This document shows, piece by piece, positions 22,570 through 32,859 of a stretch of DNA of 64,000 nt. The stretch lies in NCBI RefSeq assembly GCF_022376445.1, contig NW_025954961.1:558001-622000 (forward strand), in the 5' to 3' direction. Position 1 is the stretch's first letter. Each line of letters opens with the position of its first letter. A program made the translations under genes and the position numbers. The DNA is from Fomitopsis serialis (lineage: Eukaryota; Basidiomycota; Agaricomycetes; Polyporales; Fomitopsidaceae). The notes beneath the pieces were generated by a model. That model was not told where the DNA came from, did no database searches, and saw only the letters and a list, made by a program, of their open reading frames with translations.

Positions 22570-23045
22570 CTTGCAGTCTTGAGCGAGGGGGCAGCGTCGA
22601 GCTTCGTGAGCGTAGGCAAATCCGATGACAGACGTGAGTTGGTTATTGCCTATTCCGGGTACAAGAAGCACTCCCGGATCGGGAAGGTTGGGGCTGGGTA
22701 CGAGCCTGCCAGCCACGCGGCAAGGGCGAGGCCGGGCGGAGATTGAATCCGCCTCAAGGTTCGGTCTTGCGTGGCCCCACCCGCCGAAAAGGACTTGACC
22801 ACCGACCACCACCTGCTGTGAGTGCCCTCGCGCACCAGATTCCTTTGCGTCCCGTTGCAAGCAAGCTGTGTGAGACACAGTCAGAGAACTAGCTTGCTCC
22901 ATTCTTCGAACAAGGCGACCCCTACTGCCGTCTACCCGCATACCGCCTTGTCGCGGCATACAGGCCAACGCCTCTGAGGATCGACCCACCATCGCTCTCG
23001 CGCGCATCAGTCAAGGACCCCGGTTTCTGGTTTACTATTCCCTCC

Positions 23046-25629
23046 ATGTCTCTGTTTCCACTGCCTCAGAGTCAGGGATATGGCGCGGCGGCTTACCAGC
23101 CTCCGGGCTTTGCGCAGCCTCCGATGTATGCGCCCCCCGCATTCAGCTATGCTCCTCCCGCGCAGCCTATGTTCCACGTCGATCCAACTAGCTTTCGACG
23201 TGATTATAGCACGCGTTTGGCTGAGCTAACCGTCAATTCCAGACCCATTATCCAGACCCTCTCCATGATCGCTCAGGATTATACTCGGTTCGCGGACATC
23301 GTCGTGCAGTGTATCGAGAGCCATATTCGCAGGGTGAGTGCCAGTTCTTCTCGTCGACTTATGATTTAGGCCGCTGTGTCTGTGTCCGCTCCCACGGAGG
23401 AAGACTGCTTGTAGTGTACTACTGTCATGTCCGTAGTAGTGGTAGCAGTAGCATTCTCAGTCTGAGCAAAGACGACGGTCGCTCAACGCAGTCCATTGTG
23501 GCCGCCGGGGCAGTTCCACGACAACGCCCGTGCGGCTCATGCTCTGAGAATTCGCTGCTGCCGCTACTTGGCTTGCTTGCGCCTTGCGTATCTTTGCTGT
23601 TGTTCCGTGGAATGCTGACTAACTGTTGTGCCCGTTTTGGCAACTCAGGTGCCGCAGTGGATGAAGCTTCCCGCCTTCTATCTTCTTGACGCGATCTCCA
23701 AGAATGTGTACAACCCGTACGCCAACTCTTTCGCGCCTCTGGTTGTCAGACTCTTCCTCGACACATATGAGCAAGTTGACCAGAGCACTCGCAGCAAGAT
23801 GGAGGAGATGCTGTTGACCTGGAGGACAGGCTCCCCGAATGGAAGAGAACTCTTTGGCGTCGTTCCACAGCTTGCCATCGAGCGTCAGATCTGGGGCGGC
23901 GAGTCAACGCAGAGTGCTGTAAGTATTCTTCTGGTCGTTGTAGTGATCGACTCTAACGATATACTCCAGTCTTCGAGTCGCATCGGCGCGTCACCATCTG
24001 TATCCGCTGCCCAGGTCCTAAGTGAACTTGAATTCGTGCTAAATCAGAAGGAGCGTGCATTGCAGGTCAACCCGTACGACAAGGCCAGTCAAAGTCACGT
24101 CGCTGTTTTACAGCAGGTAAACCCGACCCGTCGTGCATTCATACATAAGGTACTGACAATCCATGTAGTTACGCAAACTCGTGCAAGCTGGTGTTTCGCA
24201 AGCAGAGCTCTCCCAAATCCTTAATCAATTACATACGCTTGCGCAACCTGCGCCCGCGCCCGCTCCCACCCCAATTCCTCCGCCGCCAGTAGCGGCTCGT
24301 CCATCATATTCCGCGCAGCAGTCTTCCTATCCGCCCCCTCCGCCAGGTGTCCTTGCTTCTATGTCGCCGCCGCCGTACAGATCTCAGTCTGCCTACCCAC
24401 CGCCTCCCCCTCCGCCCTCGTACGGTGTTCCTAAGTCAGAGCCGATCGATCTGTCGAGCTTCTTGTCCGCTGTCCAACCGCCACCTGCGTCTATGTCGTC
24501 TTCACATACAGCACCGCCACCGCCACCGGCTGCTGCGCCTACGAACAACATTTCAGACCTCTTCAACGCGTTGGTCAAGGCAGGTGTCGTCTCAACGAAT
24601 GGAACACCGACCGGGGCTGGTGCGACTGCCAAGGCGGAGGAGTTGTCGAAACCTTTCGATCTCGTAAAGGACGCTGCAAGACACTACAGGAAAACGATAC
24701 TCAAGCATAAAATTAAGTTGACCTCTGCGGACATTACAAAGTACGGTTTTTCGTCCCCTTTGCAACCGCTGTCGTCGAACCCGAGTCCCTACAGGCAACG
24801 TTCACACATCGTCGAGCTTATGTATGACCGCCTGCCTGTACAATGCAAGCAATGTGGCGTTCGTTTCCCCGACGGCCCAGCGGCAAAGAAAACGATGGAT
24901 GATCATCTGGACATGCACTTCAGGCAGAATCGAAAGGCGGGTCAGGCAGTTAGCCGCGGTCACAGTCGTAGTTGGTTCGTTTCGGTTGAGGTACGTTCTT
25001 TGGTATTGTTGTCGCGTTCATTACTGACATCGACGTTGTAGGACTGGATACACGATGGCTATATTGATGTCAAAGGCAAGGGTCGTGCGGATGGCCGTAA
25101 GATTAGTTCGAGTGCTGCAGCAGCCGCAGAAGCGGCGAAGCGTGAGGCTGAGCTACGAGCCCTCTATGTCGTTGTGCCGCCTGGTGACGAGGCAAAACCA
25201 ATATCATGTCCCATTTGTAAGGAGCCGTTGAAGTCGGAGTTCCTGGAGGATGACGAGGAGTGGGTGTGGCGGAACGCAGTGAGACGCGATGATAAGGTCA
25301 GTCTTCTATACTTGTTCTGCGCTGGGTGGTGGTGACGCTGACGGACTATTGTCCAGATATACCACGCGACTTGTCATGCCGAGGCCATGGCTTCTAAGAG
25401 TACCTTGGCGGTGCGTCTGCGGAACGAGATGGCAGGGAGCCGTAGCCGTTCCATTACACCTGAGAAGTTGCGGACGCCTCCGAAGGTCGTTGTTGATGGT
25501 GTATCTCGCAAGTCGGAGTCACCGTCTCCGACGTCACCCGTGGGGATGAAGCGTAAGGCCGAGGACGACGATGCGCTTGCAGGCAGGGGAGACGCGCCTC
25601 CGGCGAAGAAGTTTGCTGTCGCCGCATGA
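23046..25629 (+). CDS. PCF11: Pre-mRNA cleavage complex II protein PCF11
   Basis: Binds the phosphorylated C-terminal domain of RNA polymerase II and links 3'-end cleavage to termination. Seven exons join in frame: 23046-23333, 23649-23918, 23970-24116, 24169-24740, 24795-24990, 25042-25296 and 25357-25629. The CTD-interacting domain (CID) covers roughly residues 50-190 (TSFRRDYSTRLAELTVNSRP, VPQWMKLPAFYLLDAISKNV, VVRLFLDTYEQVD). A long proline-rich middle follows, then a zinc-knuckle-like CKQCGVRFPDG..DDHLDMHFRQNRK. The clamp region DWIHDGYIDVKGKG..ISCPICKEPLKSEFLEDD comes next. The C-terminus is basic and nuclear-type (GMKRKAEDDD..PPAKKFAVAA). Reads cleanly. The first intron (23334-23648) is unusually long at 315 nt. 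Confidence 0.9.
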
Positions 25630-25780
25630 GGTTTGTAGAAGGGCATCTGGACATACTGCATCTGTAATCCTTATTTTCTGATTATTCACCACACGACCTG
25701 CATTGTAGCATTACACGCACTAGCACTAGAATGACATTCAGGTTGAAAGGCGGACTGGGTTTTGGCCATGCGTTTCGGGG

Positions 25781-25797
25781 TTTTTTTTTTTTTTTTT
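25781..25797 (+). repeat. 17-base poly(T) tract
   Basis: Uninterrupted run of T between the PCF11 stop and the SWT1 gene. Poly(dA:dT) tracts often keep fungal promoters free of nucleosomes. A CACGTG hexamer (E-box type) follows at 25851-25856. Both are upstream of SWT1, but a regulatory role is only inferred. Confidence 0.6.
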
Positions 25798-26078
25798 GGA
25801 GGCGATCGACCGGAAGGTGAGTGGAAGTGCCACAGACGCGACGCGATGATCACGTGTGCGTGCTCGCCCAATCGTCTCCTGTCCCTCCGCGAGCCTCCGC
25901 GGCATCGATTTGCCTTGATTCATATCATTGTCGAGTCCGTCGCAGCCAGCGACGTCTCGATCCTGCTGCTGCTATCCTCTCATACATCGTGTCTTCTGCA
26001 TCAAGGTTTCAAGAAAGACTGCACCCTCAATCCGATCAGTGAGTGCTCATATATGACTCCTAACATGTTTGTACAGGG

Positions 26079-27590
26079 ACAGTCAAGCACCAACGTGCAT
26101 CAGCCTCCGGGAGCACTTGTCTCCTGGAGCAGAGTACAATCCAGGTATGTGCGCCGTCCATGTCCATCCAGCGGGACCGTGATGTGGCGTCTCGTGGCAC
26201 AGTACACTTCTCGCCAAACGTGAACCCTCCCGGCAGCGATGACACGCTGCAGCGCATATACTCAGCTGCAAACGAAGACGTGGAGATGAAGGTGGGTTCC
26301 TTTCACGATGTGACGGTGCTGCGCTGCTACAACGTCGGGTGTGGCGCACGTACAGGACGACTTCTTCGCGGCACTCTACCTCGTACTCGACACCAACGTC
26401 CTAATTGATCACCTTGACGTCATCAAGCGGTTCAACGAAGATATCGAAAGGCTCGGTATGCCTATAACGATCATCATCCCCAGTGTCCTCCTCTCTGAAT
26501 TGGATGGGTGCGTCTGTTTCGCACGTTTCATCCGATGTGTTCTTGTGGTACTCATCCCCGCTCCTTGCGGCTTCACCTCTCCGCCGCTAGGTTGAAGAAG
26601 AGAGAGAAATTGGCTGGTTCGCGAGCCGTGCTTCCGCGTGGATCCTGAACAAGATGAAGGAGCGCAGGTCCGTGCACGTCCAGTCGCGGCAGGAGAACTT
26701 CGGGATTCGCATAGAGTCACACGAGAACGAGCGCAAGAACGATATCTACATCTATGACTGCTGCCAGTACTTCGCGCAGTCAAAATCTGACGGCACGCGC
26801 GCTCGAGTTGCATTCGTCAGCAGCGACGTGATCCTGTTGAGCACGGTCGAAAGCATGAACGCGGATAGCGTGCGAGGAGGTTCGTTCGCTCGGAGTCTCT
26901 TCCTCGTTTCATAGAAGGATGAACGCGTTGGTCAGCAAATCCGTACGAGACGGTCTTGACCATTCGGCCTGACAAGAGTGGCTGGTCGAGTCGGACACTT
27001 GCGAGACAACTCGCTGAAGGGGGCGCGGACATTCACCCCGAAGTCGGGGCGGACGACATCCCAAAAGACCAGCGGACACATCACAATCACAGCACGGTGA
27101 CCGATGTTGACGACAGGATGGAGGTCGATGACGAACCTGTTGAGAAGTTCATCCCATCGCATCCGATCGACGCGCTTCACCTCCAGGTCATTGACCACTT
27201 CACGCTGCTTCTCAAGGATCTCGCGCATCGCGTTCGCACAGACGCGGGAGACGTCACACCACGAAACCGATCTCAACACGAGCCTGGGTATCGCCAAAAG
27301 GATGTCTCTATGTGGACCGTGGGTGACTGCCTCGACTACCTGGGGACGAAGAAGCCGCTGCGGCCAAGCGATCCTCCTCTACGATGGTTTCTGCTCCCAA
27401 GAACTACGTTGCCAGCGATGGCACGCGTCGAGGCCAGGAGTGGTCTCATCAAGCGTGGAAGAACATCACGGTCGCTCTCGAAGACATCGGAAACAAGTTC
27501 GAGGATGGGGCCGTGCTAGGTTCAGTCGAGTCCTTCAGACAGGAAAAGGACCACGTCTTTGAGCTCCCGCTACGTCCCACTGGCCAGTGA
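26079..27590 (+). CDS. SWT1: PIN-domain endoribonuclease of the SWT1 family
   Basis: SWT1 is a nuclear-envelope-associated endoribonuclease in mRNA quality control. The PIN domain is clear: YLVLDTNVLIDHLDVIKRF (with the catalytic aspartate), ITIIIPSVLLSELDGLKKRE, ASRASAWILNKMKERRSVHV, NDIYIYDCCQYFAQSK and RVAFVSSDVILLS. The C-terminal conserved part reads WTVGDCLDYLGTKKPLRP and AWKNITVALEDIGNKFED, with the stop at 27590. Exons begin around 26079, 26188 and 26406; the first coding exon and start codon are not resolved. One frame break lies near 26606 (a G appears missing in the glutamate codon before ..IGWFASRA). More lie between 27240 and 27390. The coding could continue a little past 27590 in another frame. 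Confidence 0.75.
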
Positions 27591-28399
27591 TGGCTCAGGG
27601 ACCGTGTCCACGAACGGGCGCGCAAATCACGAGCTTGTAGATGAGGGCACGTTCTCCAAGTTGGACAACAGTGGGACAGAAGCTACCGAAGAAGATGCGG
27701 GACGGAACCAAGTTTGTCTCCTTCCCATCTGCCATGCCACTCCCTTGAGCTTGAAGGCGACAGGTGGTTCTCAAGCACTGGAGCGATGTAATTTATGTCA
27801 AGCGCGTTGGTGCAGACGCTGACCGATGGCTATCATGGTGCATGACGGATCCACCCCGAGGAGATACATCATATGATACTTGCGGCAGGAACGATTTGTA
27901 GATCCAGGCAGAGCGACGCTGCAAGAATGACGAAGTGTATGGATAGGCAGGGTGAAGGTGGCAGGTGCAGCGAGTGGAAGTTTGCAGGAAGGGGTACGGT
28001 GCAGGCAGTCGAATCCCTTCATTTCAATGTGTACATCTACTGAGGTGACATGATGAGCACCGATGATTGGTTCCTGAAGATAGTGTTCTGTTATTGTGGT
28101 CGTGTAAACCGCCCAGCCTGCAAAGGTCTGCATGGGCACAGTGGGTAGCCCGCGTCGAGGGGCCGGGCAGCGTCGTGGGCGGGGCTGAGGACGACGAGGA
28201 CGAGGGTGGCTGAAAGCGGAAAGCACTGCGGCAGAGGAGCTCGAGGACGTGCCTGGCTGTGGGGGCGCCGGCTGCCTGATTTGGCGTGGGAGGTGGCGCG
28301 GCTTGGCGGAGAGGGTTTGGCGATAGCAGTCTGCACTGGAATCTATTTACCACTCCTTTGCGTCCCTGCCCCGTCCATTCCTTTCCTCCCTCCGTCGTC
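27591..28399. other. Intergenic region
   Basis: 3' flank of SWT1 and promoter of the GT32 gene. It becomes GC-rich after 28130 and ends in a C/T-rich leader just before the ATG at 28400. No convincing gene. Confidence 0.45.
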
Positions 28400-30048
28400 A
28401 TGTTCCGACGCCGGACAGTCTACATCCTCCTCAGCCTCCTCGCCGCCATCCTAGTCGGCACCGTCGTCGTTCTCTCTTCCATCTCCTATTACCTCTCCAT
28501 CGACACCAAGGCTTACCTCACCGAGGCCGAGCTCGATGCGCCTTTCAATGCTACAGAGCCTTGGAATGCGACGGACCATGGAATGGTCGAACGTATCCCG
28601 CGTATCCTTCATCAGACGTGGAAGACGGAGACCCTGCCGGAGAAGTGGGCTGATGTCTCTCAAGGCTGTCGGGACTTGATGCCGGACTAGTGCGTATCAT
28701 TAAGCTTTGGCCTACCATCTTGCGTCGCTCACCTGCCTGCTCCTTCCAGCGACTACATGTTATGGACTGACGCTAGCTCACGAGAGTTTATCTCCGAAAA
28801 CTACCCCTGGTTCTTGGAGACCTTTGACGGCTACAAGTACCCCATTCAGCGCGCCGACGCCATCCGGTACTTCATCCTTCATCATTATGGCGGTGTCTAC
28901 CTGGACCTCGACATCGGATGCTTGCGTCCGCTCGACCCGCTCTTGGTCTACCCCGTATCCTTGCGAAGACCATCCCCGTTGGCGTGTCCAACGATCTCAT
29001 TTTCTCGGAGCCACGACACCCGTTCATGGAGCAGCTGATTCACGGCCTCATGGGATTCGACCACAGTTGGGTCCTCAACTACCCCACCGTCATGTTCAGC
29101 ACGGGACCCATGTTCGTGTCTGCGCAGTACGGGCTGTATACGTCGACGCATCCGGCTACCCTTGCGCAGCCCGGTGGCGAACTTCGCGTCCTGCCAAAGG
29201 CGCTCTATGGGAAGAACGCGAAGCCCGGCGAGGCGCCGCACTCATTCTTCTCGCACTATTATGGGAGCAGCTGGCATGCAGACGACGCTGCCTTCATCGG
29301 TTTCCTCGGCAAGTGGGGCAAGGGCCTCATGTGGGCAGGTCTCGTCGTCTTCATCCTCGGCGTCATCAGGCTTGCGCTCGCGCCCGCTGCGCGCCGTCGC
29401 AAGTACCGCCTCAGACGCATCGGTGGCTACGAGGTTATGATGCCGCGTTGGGTGCAGCGAGATGGCAGATGGTATCTCGACCTCGGTTGGTTTGGCCTGC
29501 CCTCCTCGGGCGCCGGGACACCGACGCATCCCGCCTCTCCCATCTCCCTCCCGAGCGAAACCTCTGATGCTGATGAGGAGGATGTACAACTCCTGCCGCT
29601 GTCGTTTGCGCCAAGGTCGTCGTCGCCCGCGCCATCAGAATCGTCATCAGTCATGGATTCTATGGACTCTGTCTCGTCTTCGTGGCAACGCCCAACCGGC
29701 GGGTCGCCTCTCGACGTCGTCCGGCGCGCAAGTCGCCGCGTCATGACGTCGATCTTCGGGGGGCCAGACTCACCAGAGCTGCCTCCGTCGCGGCGCAGGC
29801 GCAGCCGGGGCGTACTGTTCTTCCTCCCCGCCTTCCTCTCGACCTCCCCGGAGATCGAGCTCGCGCGCGGGCGCTCACGCTCGAGGTCCGTGCACCTCGC
29901 ACCCTCAATCTCGCGATCGACAATACATCTGCCGCCGGAGAAACGGCAGCACGACGAGGAGGCGGGCGCCTTCCTCCCCGCGCCGAGCGGCCGACCACAC
30001 GGCGGCCGGTCAAACTCGACTGTGTCATCCTCATCGACGCTCTTGTGA
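28400..30048 (+). CDS. SUR1: GT32 family mannosyltransferase, inositol-phosphoceramide mannosyltransferase (SUR1/CSH1-like)
   Basis: Adds mannose from GDP-mannose to inositol phosphoceramide in the Golgi, making MIPC. The ATG at 28400 opens a short basic end and a membrane anchor (TVYILLSLLAAILVGTVVVL). The acceptor/donor region follows: RIPRILHQTWKTETLPEKWA, YDYMLWTDASSREFI, YPIQRADAIRYFILHHYGG and the DXD motif in VYLDLDIGCLRPLDP. A second membrane helix (LMWAGLVVFILGVIRLALA) precedes a ~220-residue serine-, arginine- and proline-rich tail, much longer than in yeast SUR1. There is one intron, 28690-28749. A single-base break near 28952 shifts between YPV and ILAKTIPVGVSNDLIF. A tail rich in serine next to arginine suggests phosphoregulation, but that is inference. 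Confidence 0.82.
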
Positions 30049-30489
30049 GCGAGCGGGTCGCGCGTCCGCCGCTTGCCGTCGTCGCGCGCAGTGTATACAT
30101 ACATAGAGAAAACAAAGTGCCGAATCTGTCCGCGCGTGTACACAGGTATTCAATGGGGCTAGGGCTGGGGCACGGTGCCGGATACCCATTACAGAGTCGT
30201 TGCTTTGGACTTTTAATCTTGTGCCCGTCGTTGGTATCTTGATTCGCTTTCGTTTGCTGGCACATGAACATTCCGTAGCAGGTACATTATCGAATAGCAT
30301 AGCACCATTCCTATATCTATTCCAGTGAAAGGCATTGGCCCGCCCATTCTTGATGCTCCTGACTATCTCGCGGGGTCGAGGGATTTGGTCTGTTAGGCTT
30401 GCTGGCGCTGCGCGTGTACAATAGGGCGTCCGTCACTCTGGGGAATGATAGAAAGTCTCAGCTGCATTGCAAATGTATGGACAACAATG
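30049..30489. other. Intergenic, between convergent 3' ends
   Basis: AT-rich 3' flanks of the GT32 gene (+) and the MFS transporter (-). No gene seen. Confidence 0.45.
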
Positions 30490-32432
30490 TTAAGACACGG
30501 TCTTCTTGACAGCCACGGATTTCATGCCCATTGACAGCGCAAACATGGCCACCGCACTGACGGCGTATGTTACCGATGGCCCAAAGGTCCAGTAAGACGC
30601 GCATGCTGCGGAGAAATTCAAAGTTCAGCCCTAGCGTACGGCATTCGACAGCAGGACCGGGAACACACCTAGCAGGGGCCCGAGAGCCCGGCCAAGTTGG
30701 CCGGACGAGCGGAACTTGCCCAGAGCCTTGCCCTTGGCCAGCTCGGGGTGCTCCTCGAGCGGCTTCCCCGTGTCCTCGTCGACGCCCTCGTCGCACTGCA
30801 GCGACGCGTAGGACGTCAGCGAGTTCACGACCGTCGCGGAGGTGAACGCGAGGCAGATCGCGGCGCCGCGCAGGAGCTGGACGGATGTGGACGTGCGGGT
30901 ACCGGCGAGGATGGGAACGGCGGACAGGAGCACGAGGCCGAGCGCGCAGCTCGCGATGCCGCGGCGGGCCATGGCGCCCTCGCCCACCTTGGGGATTGCG
31001 CGGCGCACGTAGCCGCCTTGGAGGAGGGCGCTGACTACGCCGATGGACCCTATGAGCGCGCCGTTCTGCTTGTTGTTCCAATCAAAGACTGGGACGGAGA
31101 GGTCAGGGGCGGCTCGGTATGGTTGATGACAACTACGCACGGTCGAACGTGAGGAAGGTGAGCGTGAACTCGACACCGGAGAAGACGCCTAAGAATAGGA
31201 AATGGAGCCTGCGCAGCGTCTTGAGCAGGGTCAGCCGCTGCTCGACCGTGGCCGGCTTCTTGGTCACATTGGCAGTTGTGGACTGTACATCAGATTTCTC
31301 AGTGGAGGAGTGGGCCTTCTTCGCTTCCTTCGTGACACTTGATATATGTGCGCGCTTTCCTCGTGTCTCGGGCAGTGCGACGATGAGGAAGAGCGTCTCG
31401 AGGACAAGGAGGACAAGGGTGATCAGTGCAGGTGTCGCGTAGACGTTCAGCTCGATGCCAGAGGCTGTGAATGTAGGAGGCAGTGGACGTGAGGCGAAGT
31501 AGGCACCGATGGGCGGCCCAATGCAGAAGCAAATCGCAAAGGCGAAGCCAACGTGTGCGAGAGCCTTGGCGCGTGTCGCAGGGCTGGAGACGTCGGATAA
31601 GATGGCACTGGCATATACACCATCAATACAAGCATAATAGCGGGAAGAACAAGGTAACTCACACAGCAAGTTGTACGTTTCCTTCGCTCAAACCACCCAC
31701 AACTCGGGAAAGCATATAGGAAGCGAAGGTCGTAGACTTCACCCATCTGAATTCTCCGCTCGGCAAGAAGCCAACGGCTGATTTGCGAGGCACTCACATC
31801 ACGCAGACAGAATGTTGCCGATCATAGTTACGAGGAGCACTCGCTTGCGGCCGTACTTGTCACTCAATGTCCCGATGTATGGGGAAACGAACCTAGAGGC
31901 TGCAGTGAGTCAGGCATGTTAGGCCATGACCATGGATCGCACCATTGCAGCATTCTGCGAGAATATGGCTTAGTTCCACGATCCGGCATGAAAGGGTGTC
32001 AACACTACGAAAACACCGAGCCCATCAACCACCTGTCCGGGAGTCGCTCCATGACCTGGGTCGTACACTGGTAGCAGCAAGGCTCACCGAGCAGCACTAC
32101 ATCCCATCTTTGAGGATTGGAGGTAGGTTTGTACAGCAGTCCACGAACGGCGGAGACAAAGTAGAGTGTGCGCGGTAAGAAGCCTGAGGGATCGGACGAC
32201 TCCCGCTGCGTCGCACAACCGCGTAAGCACAGAATGGCGAGACTGGTATAGCAGACGTACCTTGGTATACCACTCAATGATACGCGGGAACAAGGGCAAA
32301 GGAATGGTGAACGCTAACCCAACGTCCACACGGTTACATCGCTGTGACCACCGCGCCTCGACTCGGAGGTGCATACGTACCGAATAGATCCAGCACTAGC
32401 GACAGAAACACGACACGCTCGATCTTGAGCAT
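30490..32432 (-). CDS. Major facilitator superfamily transporter (TetA/MFSD10-like, DHA1 type)
   Basis: A 12-helix drug:proton-antiporter-type carrier. The ATG at 32432 gives MLKIERVVFLSLVLDLF, spliced to AFTIPLPLFPRIIEWYTK. MFS motif A is in FVSPYIGTLSDKYGRKRVLL. Helices follow in SYMLSRVVGGLSEGNVQLA, ILSDVSSPATRAKALAHVGF and AICFCIGPPIGAYFASRPLP. A charged central loop (KRAHISSVTKEAKKAHSS) is followed by the second half beginning LHFLFLGVFSGVEFTLTFL. The last exon ends ALSMGMKSVAVKKTVS, stop at 30490. Introns are numerous and short; no frameshift was needed in the parts I followed. The ILSDVSSPATRAKALAHVGF segment resembles the TetA/MFSD10 group, so organic anion or drug export is possible. 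The substrate is unknown. Confidence 0.75.
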
Positions 32433-32859
32433 TCTGAACAAGGAAGGATTCGACTCTCAGAGTCGACTGGGCCAAAGGTGGGGAAAGAAGGTGGAGGACC
32501 AAGGTAGGTTTGATATTTGCTGGCAGTGGCACTGCGGCCGTCTGTATGTAGCATCATGTATGTACCTCCAGCAGACTTCAAATGTCCGGCCCAATGATGA
32601 ATTCATGTCCGGCGAAGTTAACCATTTCCGCAGCATGCGTCAGCCGAGGATATGCCTCGTAGTCAGCGTACGCACAATAATGTCATCCCGGTCCTTGTGT
32701 GTAGAACCTTCGAGTCCAGGCTGATCGGAGCGAGTAGCAACTGGCAAGGTTCACGATGCACATATTGCCATGGACAATCTTATCAGTAGAGGGTAATCTA
32801 CATACCCCATCGTTTATGAGAGTTGCAGTCTCGCACTACTACATAGTACTAGCTTTCAT
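32433..32859. other. Intergenic region
   Basis: Promoter of the MFS transporter and 3' flank of PUS7, both on the minus strand. No gene seen. Confidence 0.4.
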
